Positions 1 to 5,866 of a stretch of 6,788 nucleotides of DNA are shown in pieces. The stretch comes from JAVBMO01 sp031552355. Lineage in GTDB: Bacteria; Bacteroidota; Bacteroidia; Bacteroidales; P3. The notes below the pieces were generated by a model. The model ran no database searches. It was not told the DNA's origin and worked only from the letters and a program-made list of their open reading frames with translations. Numbering within the stretch: position 1 is the stretch's first letter; each line of letters opens with the position of its first letter. A program made the translations under genes and the position numbers. Where the stretch lies: the NCBI GenBank assembly GCA_031552355.1, contig JAVBMO010000031.1, positions 1-6,788 of the forward strand, written 5' to 3'.

Positions 1-138
1 CAGGCTGCTCGTTTCCGAATCAAAAACAGAAAAAGCGTTTTTGCTTTCCGTAGGGAAAGCCTTTATATTTGAGGATAACAGTAATAAAATCATGTTTAGA
101 CATATACTTCTAAACAAGTGCGTCAAGACGTACTTCAT
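1..138 (-). CDS. N-terminal fragment of a secreted protein of unknown function (runs off the left edge)
   Basis: An open leftward frame begins at an ATG at 138-136 and stays open for 46 codons to the window edge, so the 3' part is missing. The peptide begins MKYVLTHLFRSICLN, followed by a hydrophobic core (MILLLLSS) and an Ala-Phe-Pro junction near residue 27. This is the layout of a Sec signal peptide with a charged start, a greasy core and a plausible signal peptidase I site; no lipobox cysteine is seen. A second in-frame ATG at 93-91 would lack the charged n-region, so the upstream ATG is preferred. The frame is closed upstream by a stop at 186-184. A 7-bp inverted repeat (GTTTAGA 94-100, TCTAAAC 109-115) lies in the signal-peptide codons. 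The mature part visible (about 19 residues) is too short to assign a family. I infer an exported or surface protein; its function is unknown. Confidence 0.5.
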   Translation of the reverse strand, partial: MKYVLTHLFRSICLNMILLLLSSNIKAFPTESKNAFSVFDSETSSL

Positions 139-160
139 AGATATGTTGGTTAGTTTAGCT

Positions 161-181
161 CGGATTTTCAGTTGAAATCCG
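161..181 (-). promoter_or_regulatory. Short hairpin in the probable leader of the leftward gene
   Basis: CGGATTT at 161-167 pairs with AAATCCG at 175-181 around a 7-nt loop, and a G-T pair can extend the stem by one. It lies 23 to 43 nt upstream of the leftward ATG at 138, so it would fall in that gene's 5' leader. The stem is more GC-rich than its surroundings. There is no U-run after it on the leftward strand, so it does not look like an intrinsic terminator. A role in translation or mRNA stability is only a guess. Confidence 0.3.
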
Positions 182-198
182 GTTTAGAATACATTATA

Positions 199-219
199 CA
201 AAAGTGTAACAAAGTGTAA
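199..219. repeat. Pair of adjacent direct repeats (CAAAAGTGTAA / CAAAGTGTAA)
   Basis: Two near-identical units follow each other directly: 11 nt at 199-209 and 10 nt at 210-219, differing by one A. Their period is close to one helical turn, which would place a bound regulator's contacts on one face of the DNA. They lie upstream of the leftward gene. No known regulator site is recognised, and in such AT-rich DNA chance is possible. Confidence 0.3.
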
Positions 220-235
220 TATTCGCCTTTCAATG

Positions 236-243
236 CAAATTTA
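236..243 (-). promoter_or_regulatory. Weak candidate -7 box for the leftward gene
   Basis: On the minus strand the octamer TAAATTTG fits the Bacteroidota -7 consensus TAnnTTTG. It would start a transcript about 90 nt upstream of the ATG at 138. No TTG-type -33 element is seen at the usual distance upstream (around plus positions 262-268), so support is weak. Confidence 0.25.
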
Positions 244-483
244 CAAAAAATATGAGAAAATAAAACCCTATCTTAACAATCGATGATTATACACATAAAA
301 CCTTGTACTTTTTTACAACAAATAAAATACTAAAATTGTTTAAAAATTATCAAAATCCTGCATCATCTTACAAATAATCTTCAAAAAAAATGCTCCTATT
401 CAAAACAGGCATAATCACTCTTTAATCAGCACAAATAAGAAATTCAAAACACAAAATCAATTTTTTAACTGACTATTTTTTCT

Positions 484-491
484 TACTTTTG
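484..491 (+). promoter_or_regulatory. Candidate -7 promoter box for dinB
   Basis: TACTTTTG matches the Bacteroidota primary-sigma -7 consensus TAnnTTTG. Transcription would begin roughly at 497-500, leaving a leader of about 30 nt before the ATG at 530. The -33 region is only an AT-rich run without a clear TTG. The box overlaps the GTG at 491, so that GTG cannot be the start on a transcript made from here. Confidence 0.5.
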
Positions 492-529
492 TGATACTTA
501 TTAAAATTTCATTCATCTTCTTTTTAGGC

Positions 530-1600
530 ATGGAAGACAGAAAAATAATCCATATAGACATGGATGCTTTTTTTGCATCAGTCGAACAACGCGATTTTCC
601 TGAATTACGTGGAAAACCTGTTGTTGTCGGACGCCCTGTTGCCCGTGGAGTAATTGCAGCTGCCAGCTATGAAGCCCGAAAATATGGTGTTTTTTCGGCC
701 ATGCCATCCATGAGGGCTTTACAAAAATGCCCGAATCTTATTTTTCAACCCCATCGTTTCGAAGTCTATAAAAAAGTATCTAATCAAATTCACCAGATTT
801 TCCATGAATACACTGATTTGGTGGAACCTCTTTCTTTAGACGAAGCCTTTTTGGATGTAACCCACAATAAAAAAGGCATTTCTTCGGCCACACAGATAGC
901 CAAAGAGATTAAGGAAAAAATCAAACAAGAAACCCAACTAACAGCCTCTGCAGGTGTTTCTTATAATAAGTTTTTGGCAAAAATAGCTTCTGATTACAAA
1001 AAACCTGATGGTTTGTTTGTGATAAAACCTTCACAAGCCAAATTCTTCTTGGATGAATTGGATTTGGGTAAATTTTTCGGCATTGGAAAAGTAACGGCAA
1101 CAAAATTAAAAGAAAAAGGATTGCTGAAAGGGAAAGACCTTGCCAAATTATCTTTAAAAGAATTAGGACAGTTTTTTGGTAAAAACGGCCTCTTTTTTTA
1201 CAATATTGTTCGTGGGATAGACCTTCGGCCTGTGGTTTCGGAACGAATACGAAAATCTGTAAGCGTGGAAAACACTTATGAAATCGACTTAAAAACAAAA
1301 TTTGCTGTTATTACAGAACTATATCGCTTAGAAAAACGCTTGATGAGCGATATAGAACGTTTGGATGTAAAAGGCCGTACTGTTACATTGAAGATACGGT
1401 TTAACAATTTCAAAACGCTTACCCGAAGCAAAACTCTTTCTGTTCCTACAAATTCGTATGAAGACATACAAAAAGCGTCGAGGGCGCTACTCAAGGAAAT
1501 AGAGTTGGGCGAACAAGGTATCCGCCTCATTGGTATTGGCATTTCCAATCTTTTTGATAATCATCAGACAGAAAACTTACAATTAGAAATGGATTTTTAA
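530..1600 (+). CDS. dinB: DNA polymerase IV (Y-family translesion polymerase)
   Basis: This 356-residue cytoplasmic enzyme copies past damaged template bases with low fidelity and no proofreading. The Y-family layout is complete. Palm metal ligands are Asp10 in HIDMDAFF and Asp104-Glu105 in SLDEAFLDV, and the steric-gate position is Phe15. The YEARKYGVFSAMP block (47-59) and the TASAGVSYNKFLAKIASD block (138-155) are typical. The thumb helix-hairpin-helix is at about 183-198 (FGIGKVTATKLKEKGL). The little-finger domain opens with RKSVSVENT (241-249). The C-terminus QLEMDF (351-356) fits a sliding-clamp binding peptide. The frame is open back to a GTG at 491, but homologues begin at MxxRKIIHIDMD and the promoter box overlaps that GTG, so the ATG at 530 is chosen. 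The length is close to that of E. coli Pol IV. It appears monocistronic; I saw no obvious SOS operator. Identity is secure. Confidence 0.96.
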   Translation: MEDRKIIHIDMDAFFASVEQRDFPELRGKPVVVGRPVARGVIAAASYEARKYGVFSAMPSMRALQKCPNLIFQPHRFEVYKKVSNQIHQIFHEYTDLVEPLSLDEAFLDVTHNKKGISSATQIAKEIKEKIKQETQLTASAGVSYNKFLAKIASDYKKPDGLFVIKPSQAKFFLDELDLGKFFGIGKVTATKLKEKGLLKGKDLAKLSLKELGQFFGKNGLFFYNIVRGIDLRPVVSERIRKSVSVENTYEIDLKTKFAVITELYRLEKRLMSDIERLDVKGRTVTLKIRFNNFKTLTRSKTLSVPTNSYEDIQKASRALLKEIELGEQGIRLIGIGISNLFDNHQTENLQLEMDF

Positions 1601-1653
1601 TATTTGATTGTTCAAACATTTCAAATACTTTCCGCATTGCAAACGTTTTATTC

Positions 1654-1663
1654 TTGAGCTCAA
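1654..1663. promoter_or_regulatory. Perfect 10-bp palindrome upstream of the purN promoter
   Basis: TTGAGCTCAA is a perfect dyad centred between 1658 and 1659, about 40 bp upstream of the transcription start implied by the -7 box at 1685-1692. A looser outer pairing (AAACGTTTT at 1641-1649 with AAAAGTTT at 1662-1669, one bulge) partly overlaps it. It could be an operator for the purN-murF-anmK unit or part of a weak end signal for dinB. No known regulator site is recognised. Apart from this, the 118-bp dinB-purN spacer shows only the -7 box and no convincing terminator. Confidence 0.25.
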
Positions 1664-1684
1664 AAGTTTATCATCAAAAAATAT

Positions 1685-1692
1685 TATCTTTG
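1685..1692 (+). promoter_or_regulatory. Candidate -7 promoter box for the purN-murF-anmK unit
   Basis: TATCTTTG matches TAnnTTTG exactly. The implied transcription start near 1699 leaves a leader of about 20 nt before the purN ATG at 1719. A TTG occurs at 1654-1656, but that spacing of 28 nt is longer than usual for a -33 element, so only the -7 box is well supported. Confidence 0.5.
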
Positions 1693-1718
1693 TTCTTTAA
1701 AACAGGATATTACAGAAT

Positions 1719-2309
1719 ATGAGTACATCAGCCAAACGTTTGATAATCTTTGCCTCTGGAAGTGGAAGCAACGCAGAACAAATTATACAATATTTCAAAG
1801 GAAACGCCCAAATTGAAATTGCAGGAATTGTTACCAACAAAAAAGAGGCTTTTGTTATTGAACGGGCAAAAAGGTTACAGATTCCTTGTCAATATTTTAG
1901 CCGTCAGGATTTCTATGAAACCGAAAACGTATTGAATTACTTGAAAGAAAAACAGATAGATTACATTATTTTGGCCGGTTTTTTATGGAAAGTTCCCGAT
2001 AATATTTTGCATGCCTTTGGCGAAAAGCAAATTATCAACATCCACCCTGCCCTTTTGCCTAAGTATGGCGGAAAAGGTATGTACGGTGCACATGTTCACC
2101 ATGCTGTTGTTGAAAACAAAGAAACCGAAAGCGGCATTACCATCCACTTTGTCAATGAACATTATGACGAAGGGGAAATTATCTTTCAGGCACGTTGCGC
2201 CGTTCTTCCAACCGACACTCCCGACAGCCTTGCTGATAAAATCCACACCTTGGAACACAAATTTTTTCCTAAAGTTATAGAAAATGTTGTTTTAGAATCT
2301 AAGATATAA
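1719..2309 (+). CDS. purN: Phosphoribosylglycinamide formyltransferase (GART)
   Basis: This enzyme transfers a formyl group from 10-formyltetrahydrofolate to glycinamide ribonucleotide (GAR), the third step of de novo purine synthesis, in the cytoplasm. The 196-residue protein opens with a Rossmann-type strand and the phosphate-binding loop SGSGSN (13-18). The catalytic residues of the family are present: Asn107 and His109 in INIHPALLPKY and Asp150 in HYDEGEII. The ILAGFLWKVP stretch (84-93) and the YGAHVHHAVVE block (122-132) are also typical. It is slightly shorter than E. coli PurN (212 residues) with nothing essential missing. It is the first gene of a probable three-gene transcript: only 6 nt separate its TAA from the murF ATG. 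Pairing a purine gene with two cell-wall genes is not a pathway link and may simply reflect growth-rate co-expression. Confidence 0.95.
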   Translation: MSTSAKRLIIFASGSGSNAEQIIQYFKGNAQIEIAGIVTNKKEAFVIERAKRLQIPCQYFSRQDFYETENVLNYLKEKQIDYIILAGFLWKVPDNILHAFGEKQIINIHPALLPKYGGKGMYGAHVHHAVVENKETESGITIHFVNEHYDEGEIIFQARCAVLPTDTPDSLADKIHTLEHKFFPKVIENVVLESKI

Positions 2310-2315
2310 TATCTG

Positions 2316-3593
2316 ATGAAAACCTATTCAATTGAAGAGCTTTATGCAATTTATCTTCAACATCCTGTCATTACTACCGACACAAGAAATATTCCCACAG
2401 GGTCTTTGTTTTTTGCACTGAAAGGCGAATCTTTCGACGGAAACAGTTTTGCCGGAGAGGCCATACAAAAAGGCGCTTCTTTTGCCATTATCGACAATCC
2501 GGCTTATGCCGTAAATGATCGCTGTATTATTGTGGACAACGTTTTGAAAACTTTGCAAAATTTGGCGCTTCATCATAGAAAAAATCTGCAAATTCCGGTT
2601 ATAGGCGTTACAGGTACCAATGGCAAAACCACAACCAAAGAACTTACCCATGCTGTACTTTCTTCGCATTATAACTGTTTGGCAACCAAAGGAAATCTTA
2701 ACAATCATATAGGCGTCCCTCTCACGCTGCTTTCCATAGGAAAAGAAGTCGAAATTGCCATTGTGGAAATGGGCGCCAATCACCCTTTCGAAATTATGGA
2801 ACTTTGCCAAATAGCGCTACCAACCCATGGCATTATTACCAACATCGGCAAGGCACACCTCGAAGGATTTGGTAGCTATGAAAACATTATTAAAACCAAA
2901 TCGGAACTTTATGAATCTGTGAAAATCAGCAATGGTACTTTGTTTGTAAATGCAGACAACACACTATTAATGGATTTAAGCAAAAAGACACAAAGGATTT
3001 TATATGGTTTGGAAGAATTTCATGCTGAGATACTGCCTACTGAAAATTGCCTGAATCTTAGAATTGGTGAGAAGACCTTAAACACTCAATTAATTGGGAA
3101 TTACAATACTGAAAACGCTTTGGCAGCCATTTGCATCGGAAAATATTTTAAAGTCCCCGACAACAAAATCTTTGAGGCCATTCAAAACTACACACCTTCT
3201 AATAATCGCTCACAATTTACCAAAACAGAAAAAAACACACTGATTCTCGATGCCTACAATGCCAACCCGACAAGCATGAAGTTGGCTTTGGAAAATTTCG
3301 ACAAACTTCCTGCCGAAAATAAAATCCTATTTTTGGGTGGCATGAAAGAATTGGGGAACGATAGCCAAACCGAACATGAAACCATTGTAAAACAAATACA
3401 AACGCTGAATTGCAAAAAAGTATTTCTTGTAGGAACTGAATTTGAATTTGCCAAAAATGCAGCTAATATTCAATGGTTTTCAAACACTCAAAATGTATTA
3501 GATTTCTTAGAAACCCATCCCATTGAAAACGCCTTGATTTTGCTGAAAGGTTCACGAAGTATCGGCATGGAAAAATTAGTTCAAAAACTTTAA
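2316..3593 (+). CDS. murF: UDP-N-acetylmuramoyl-tripeptide--D-alanyl-D-alanine ligase
   Basis: MurF uses ATP to join D-Ala-D-Ala to the UDP-MurNAc-tripeptide, the last cytoplasmic ligation before lipid I. The 425-residue protein has the three Mur-ligase domains. The N-terminal UDP-substrate domain shows TDTRNIPTGSLFFALKG (21-37). The central ATPase has the P-loop GVTGTNGKTTTKEL (97-110), GNLNNHIGVP (126-135), EMGANHPFEI (151-160) and TNIGKAHLEGFGS (175-187), with Lys195 in KSELY as the likely carbamylated lysine. The C-terminal domain has DAYNANPTSMKLAL and ends with LLKGSRSIGMEKLV. MurF is preferred over MurC, MurD and MurE because of the NPTSM and KGSRSxGMEK motifs and the TDTR opening. E. 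coli MurF is 452 residues, so the length is normal. It lies 6 nt after purN and 7 nt before anmK, which implies co-transcription. No defect is seen. Confidence 0.95.
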   Translation: MKTYSIEELYAIYLQHPVITTDTRNIPTGSLFFALKGESFDGNSFAGEAIQKGASFAIIDNPAYAVNDRCIIVDNVLKTLQNLALHHRKNLQIPVIGVTGTNGKTTTKELTHAVLSSHYNCLATKGNLNNHIGVPLTLLSIGKEVEIAIVEMGANHPFEIMELCQIALPTHGIITNIGKAHLEGFGSYENIIKTKSELYESVKISNGTLFVNADNTLLMDLSKKTQRILYGLEEFHAEILPTENCLNLRIGEKTLNTQLIGNYNTENALAAICIGKYFKVPDNKIFEAIQNYTPSNNRSQFTKTEKNTLILDAYNANPTSMKLALENFDKLPAENKILFLGGMKELGNDSQTEHETIVKQIQTLNCKKVFLVGTEFEFAKNAANIQWFSNTQNVLDFLETHPIENALILLKGSRSIGMEKLVQKL

Positions 3594-3600
3594 TTTCGCA

Positions 3601-4701
3601 ATGGATTCAAAGAAATCATTCAAAATTCAAAATTCAAAATTCAAAATAAATGTCTTTCCCGTTATCGGGCTTATGTCAGGCACATCCTTAGATGGACTGG
3701 ATATTGCATACTGTATTTTTTCAAAAGAAAATGATATTTGGCAATACAATATTGAATCGGCAACGACGATCCCCTATCCTGAAGAATGGAAACAACGCCT
3801 CAAAAACGTTGAAAACGGATCTGCTTATGATTTGGCTAAAACCGATGCCGATTACGGATTTTGGTTAGGGAAAACCGTCAAAGAATTTATAGATGCGAAC
3901 CATTGCGAACCTATCCTGATTGCCTCACATGGGCATACAATTTTTCATAGGCCGGAACTGGGATTCAGCACACAAATAGGCAATGGAAATGCTATTCATG
4001 CGGCTACTGAAATTCCTACTATTTTCGATTTCCGTTCTTTGGATGTAGCATTGGGTGGACAAGGCGCGCCTTTGGTTCCCATTGGCGATCTTTTACTTTT
4101 TTCGCAATATGACTTTTGTTTGAATTTGGGCGGCATTGCCAATATTTCTTTCCAAAAAGATGAAAAACGAATTGCTTTCGATATTTCGCCTTGCAATATG
4201 GCTTTGAACCTTTTGGCTTCAGAATTGAATTTGGAATATGACCCTTCCGGTGAAAATGCTCGCAAAGGAGCCATTTGCACAACATTGTTGGAAAAATTAA
4301 ATGCTTTGCCCTATTATCAAACAATTTATCCAAAATCTATTGGAAAAGAATGGTTTTTGGAACATTTTCTTCCCATACTTAAAAACAGTACAGAAACAAC
4401 CGAAAACAAACTTCGCACAGTTACTGAACATATTGCTTTTCAGATTTCAGAGCAATTGACATTCAAAGAAAAAGAAAACATGATTGTTACCGGTGGCGGT
4501 GCATTTAATAGTTTTCTCTTAGAACTTTTATCCGAAAAAACCGCCATCCATATAGAGACGCCTTCCCCTTTGATTATCAACTATAAAGAAGCTTTGATTT
4601 TTGCTTTTTTGGGCGTTTTGCGCTTCTGTGGAGAAAATAATTGTATTGCCTCAGTAACAGGCTCTTCAAAATCTTGTTCCGGCGGGGTTTTAGTGGGTTA
4701 A
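3601..4701 (+). CDS. anmK: Anhydro-N-acetylmuramic acid kinase
   Basis: AnmK opens the 1,6-anhydro ring of recycled anhydro-MurNAc and phosphorylates it with ATP to give MurNAc-6-phosphate, in the cytoplasm. The 366-residue protein carries the family motifs in order: VIGLMSGTSLDGLD (21-34), ASHGHTIFHRP (108-118), QIGNGNAIHAAT (125-136), DFRSLDVALGGQGAPLVP (143-160), LNLGGIANIS (174-183), FDISPCNMALN (193-203), VTGGGAFN (296-303) and NYKEALIFAFLG (327-338), ending in a Gly-Gly motif. The sugar-kinase/actin-like fold is intact. The first 20 residues are odd: about residues 7-16 are encoded by a four-copy heptanucleotide repeat and are lysine-rich (FKIQNSKFKI). No in-frame ATG, GTG or TTG lies between the repeat and the Met inside GLMSGT, so translation must cross the repeat from the ATG at 3601. 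The gene follows murF by 7 nt, coupling wall synthesis and recycling. Confidence 0.94.
   Translation: MDSKKSFKIQNSKFKINVFPVIGLMSGTSLDGLDIAYCIFSKENDIWQYNIESATTIPYPEEWKQRLKNVENGSAYDLAKTDADYGFWLGKTVKEFIDANHCEPILIASHGHTIFHRPELGFSTQIGNGNAIHAATEIPTIFDFRSLDVALGGQGAPLVPIGDLLLFSQYDFCLNLGGIANISFQKDEKRIAFDISPCNMALNLLASELNLEYDPSGENARKGAICTTLLEKLNALPYYQTIYPKSIGKEWFLEHFLPILKNSTETTENKLRTVTEHIAFQISEQLTFKEKENMIVTGGGAFNSFLLELLSEKTAIHIETPSPLIINYKEALIFAFLGVLRFCGENNCIASVTGSSKSCSGGVLVG
3619..3646 (+). repeat. Four perfect tandem copies of TTCAAAA inside the anmK start region
   Basis: Four uninterrupted 7-bp units run at 3619-3625, 3626-3632, 3633-3639 and 3640-3646. A degenerate unit (TTCAAAG) sits just before them at 3606-3612. 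Read through all three phases the repeat gives the peptide FKIQNSK and its start again. The unit length is not a multiple of three, so losing or gaining one copy shifts anmK out of frame. With one copy fewer, reading ends at a TAG at 3689-3691; with one copy more, it ends at a TGA at 3732-3734. Confidence 0.9.
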
Positions 4702-4717
4702 TAATCTTTTGAAAAAT

Positions 4718-4737
4718 AAAAATATTGCAATATTTTT
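4718..4737. promoter_or_regulatory. Perfect 20-bp AT palindrome between anmK and the lipoprotein gene
   Basis: The dyad is AAAAATATTG followed by its exact reverse complement CAATATTTTT, centred between 4727 and 4728. It lies 16 nt after the anmK stop. As RNA it could form an 8-bp all-A/U stem with a UGCA loop followed by one further U, which would be a weak terminator. As DNA it could be an operator for the downstream lipoprotein gene. A second, smaller dyad (AGGAAA 4751-4756, TTTCCT 4763-4768) follows. The only promoter-like octamer nearby is TATTTTTC at 4759-4766, one base off TAnnTTTG, so the lipoprotein promoter is not well located. Confidence 0.4.
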
Positions 4738-4800
4738 TAACACAAACGCAAGGAAATCTATTTTTCCTGTACTAAAAAAGAAACACAAAAAACAAATGCC

Positions 4801-5799
4801 ATGAAACTACATTTGATTTCCATAGCAAGCATATCAGCAATCCTTCTTTCGGCTTGCTACACAAGCACAAGAACTGTTTATGCGGAAACAGCTCCCCCGC
4901 CCCAAAAAGTTGAAATTATTTATATAGAAACCATTCCTATTGCTGAACCGGCAGTTATTGTTGTAACCCGTCCCCTTCCTCCTGCTAAAAAATACGTTTG
5001 GGTGGATGGCTATTGGGCATGGGATTCCTACTACAGAAGATATGTTTGGATGGACGGTTACTGGACACTCCCCCCCTATTCTAACGCCATTTGGATTCCG
5101 GGATATTGGGAATACTATCCATCAAGGGGATATGTTTGGGTAAGTCCGGCTTGGTGCCCTAAAGGCCATAAAGTTAATTACGGAATTTACGAAAACCGCT
5201 ATGACTACTACGGCCGCAAGGTATATTATGCTGAACCCAATAGAAATGACCGTCAATCGTATATTTATTCTTACGACAACCGTCCTGAATATATTAACAG
5301 AAGCTACACCAGTTCGCGTTCCGAAAACGACACTAGAGCCCGCACGAATGCTGCGCCTTCAAGAAGTTCCAACAATAATAACAATAGAGGTACTGTTGCA
5401 CCTTCAAGAAGTTCTAACAGCAATAACGAAAGAGGAACTGCTGCGCCTTCAAGAAGCAACTCTACTGAAAGCAGAGAACAAGAAACTCCTTCCAGAAGCA
5501 GTACACCGGCAAATACCGAAAGGAACTCCAGTAGCCCTCAAAGAGGAAATAGTGTTGAACCTGCAAGAAGCAGCTCCAGCCCTGCAAATGCACCAAGACA
5601 AAGTTCTGAACCTACAAGAACGGCACCTTCCAGAAGTTCAAGCCCATCTTCCGAATCAAGAAGCAGGTCTTCTTCGGCTACGCCTTCTGAAAATACACCA
5701 CAAAGAAGCAGTTCCCGAAGTTCATCTTCAGAAACGCCAAGCCGGTCGTCGTCTTCAAGTAGCCAACAAGGTTCGTCTTCCCGTTCATCAGGCAGATAA
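4801..5799 (+). CDS. WXXGXW-repeat lipoprotein with a Ser/Arg-rich low-complexity tail
   Basis: The 332-residue protein starts with a lipoprotein signal peptide: hydrophobic residues 3-18 end in the lipobox LSAC, so Cys19 is the likely lipidated residue after signal peptidase II. A Pro/Val-rich linker (31-62) leads to three WxxGxW repeats at 67-72 (WVDGYW), 83-88 (WMDGYW) and 98-103 (WIPGYW) plus a degenerate fourth at 113-118 (WVSPAW), spaced 15-16 residues. This is the WXXGXW/YXWGXW repeat family, whose function is not established. A Tyr-rich stretch (121-170) follows. From about 170 to the end the chain is dominated by Ser, Arg, Asn, Pro, Thr and Glu with recurring PSRSS motifs and is probably disordered and basic. 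The protein is probably anchored in the outer membrane; the leaflet is unknown. It has its own spacer upstream and a terminator 19 nt downstream. Confidence 0.85.
   Translation: MKLHLISIASISAILLSACYTSTRTVYAETAPPPQKVEIIYIETIPIAEPAVIVVTRPLPPAKKYVWVDGYWAWDSYYRRYVWMDGYWTLPPYSNAIWIPGYWEYYPSRGYVWVSPAWCPKGHKVNYGIYENRYDYYGRKVYYAEPNRNDRQSYIYSYDNRPEYINRSYTSSRSENDTRARTNAAPSRSSNNNNNRGTVAPSRSSNSNNERGTAAPSRSNSTESREQETPSRSSTPANTERNSSSPQRGNSVEPARSSSSPANAPRQSSEPTRTAPSRSSSPSSESRSRSSSATPSENTPQRSSSRSSSSETPSRSSSSSSQQGSSSRSSGR
4993..5154 (+). repeat. WXXGXW protein repeat array (three good copies, one degenerate)
   Basis: Within the lipoprotein, residues 65-118 contain four aromatic units with Trp-to-Trp spacing of 16, 15 and 15 residues. 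The first three keep W-x-x-G-Y-W; the fourth has Pro-Ala in place of Gly-Tyr. The similarity is at the protein level and the DNA copies have diverged, so this is an old domain repeat and not a recent tandem expansion. Confidence 0.75.
5350..5484 (+). repeat. Three 45-bp degenerate tandem repeats in the lipoprotein tail
   Basis: Codons 184-198, 199-213 and 214-228 form three 15-residue units: AAPSRSSNNNNNRGT, VAPSRSSNSNNERGT and AAPSRSNSTESREQE. The first two are clearly related in DNA as well, sharing the stretch CCTTCAAGAAGTT with only a synonymous third-base change after it. Looser PSRSS or RSSS motifs continue to the stop codon. The unit is a multiple of three, so copy-number change would alter length without shifting the frame. 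Confidence 0.65.
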
Positions 5800-5818
5800 C
5801 TCAATAACAAAACATTAG

Positions 5819-5859
5819 AGAAAAGCCCTCACAAAATCAAAATTTATGAGGGCTTTTCT
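5819..5859. terminator. Bidirectional intrinsic terminator between convergent genes
   Basis: AGAAAAGCCCTCA (5819-5831) and TGAGGGCTTTTCT (5847-5859) form a perfect 13-bp stem around a 15-nt AT-rich loop. The A-rich left foot and T-rich right foot supply a U-run for transcripts from either side. It lies 19 nt after the lipoprotein stop and 7 nt beyond the stop of the leftward gene, as expected for a shared terminator. Confidence 0.9.
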
Positions 5860-5866
5860 ATGATTT

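Larger units (their letters stand above)
139..529. other. Divergent intergenic spacer, no gene seen
   Basis: This 391-bp AT-rich spacer separates the leftward secreted-protein gene from rightward dinB. I see no RNA gene and no convincing small ORF; the longest ATG-initiated frame I noticed on the plus strand (from 233) stops after 17 codons. It holds a hairpin at 161-181, two direct repeats at 199-219, a weak leftward -7-like box at 236-243 and the dinB promoter at 484-491. The stretch from about 250 to 480 shows poly-A/T runs and nothing else I can interpret. Confidence 0.6.

Noticed and set aside
193..198. A TATAAT hexamer on the minus strand upstream of the left-edge gene
   Set aside because: Bacteroidota promoters use a different -7 sequence, and no matching -35 hexamer lies at the proper distance.
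233..286. Small plus-strand ORF of 17 codons in the divergent spacer
   Set aside because: It is too short, of AT-rich random composition, and has no sign of selection or a translation signal.
491..529. A 13-residue N-terminal extension of DinB from a GTG start
   Set aside because: The GTG overlaps the -7 box, and the family normally begins right before the HIDMDAFF motif.
1602..1626. Possible dinB terminator from TTTGA/TCAAA pairings
   Set aside because: The stems are only 5-6 bp, compete with one another, contain almost no GC and are not followed by a T-run.
5538..5810. A 90-codon antisense frame over the lipoprotein tail, rich in Leu, Glu and Asp
   Set aside because: It is the complement of low-complexity Ser-codon DNA and overlaps the start of a hairpin-terminated convergent region only by chance; no start signal was seen.
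5201..5818. A 205-codon open frame overlapping the lipoprotein in another plus-strand frame, rich in Leu-Gln-Glu
   Set aside because: It arises from the repetitive Ser/Arg/Pro codons: TCAAGAAG read one base over gives Leu-Gln-Glu. The frame with a lipobox, WXXGXW motifs and a terminator is the real one, and this product resembles no known family.
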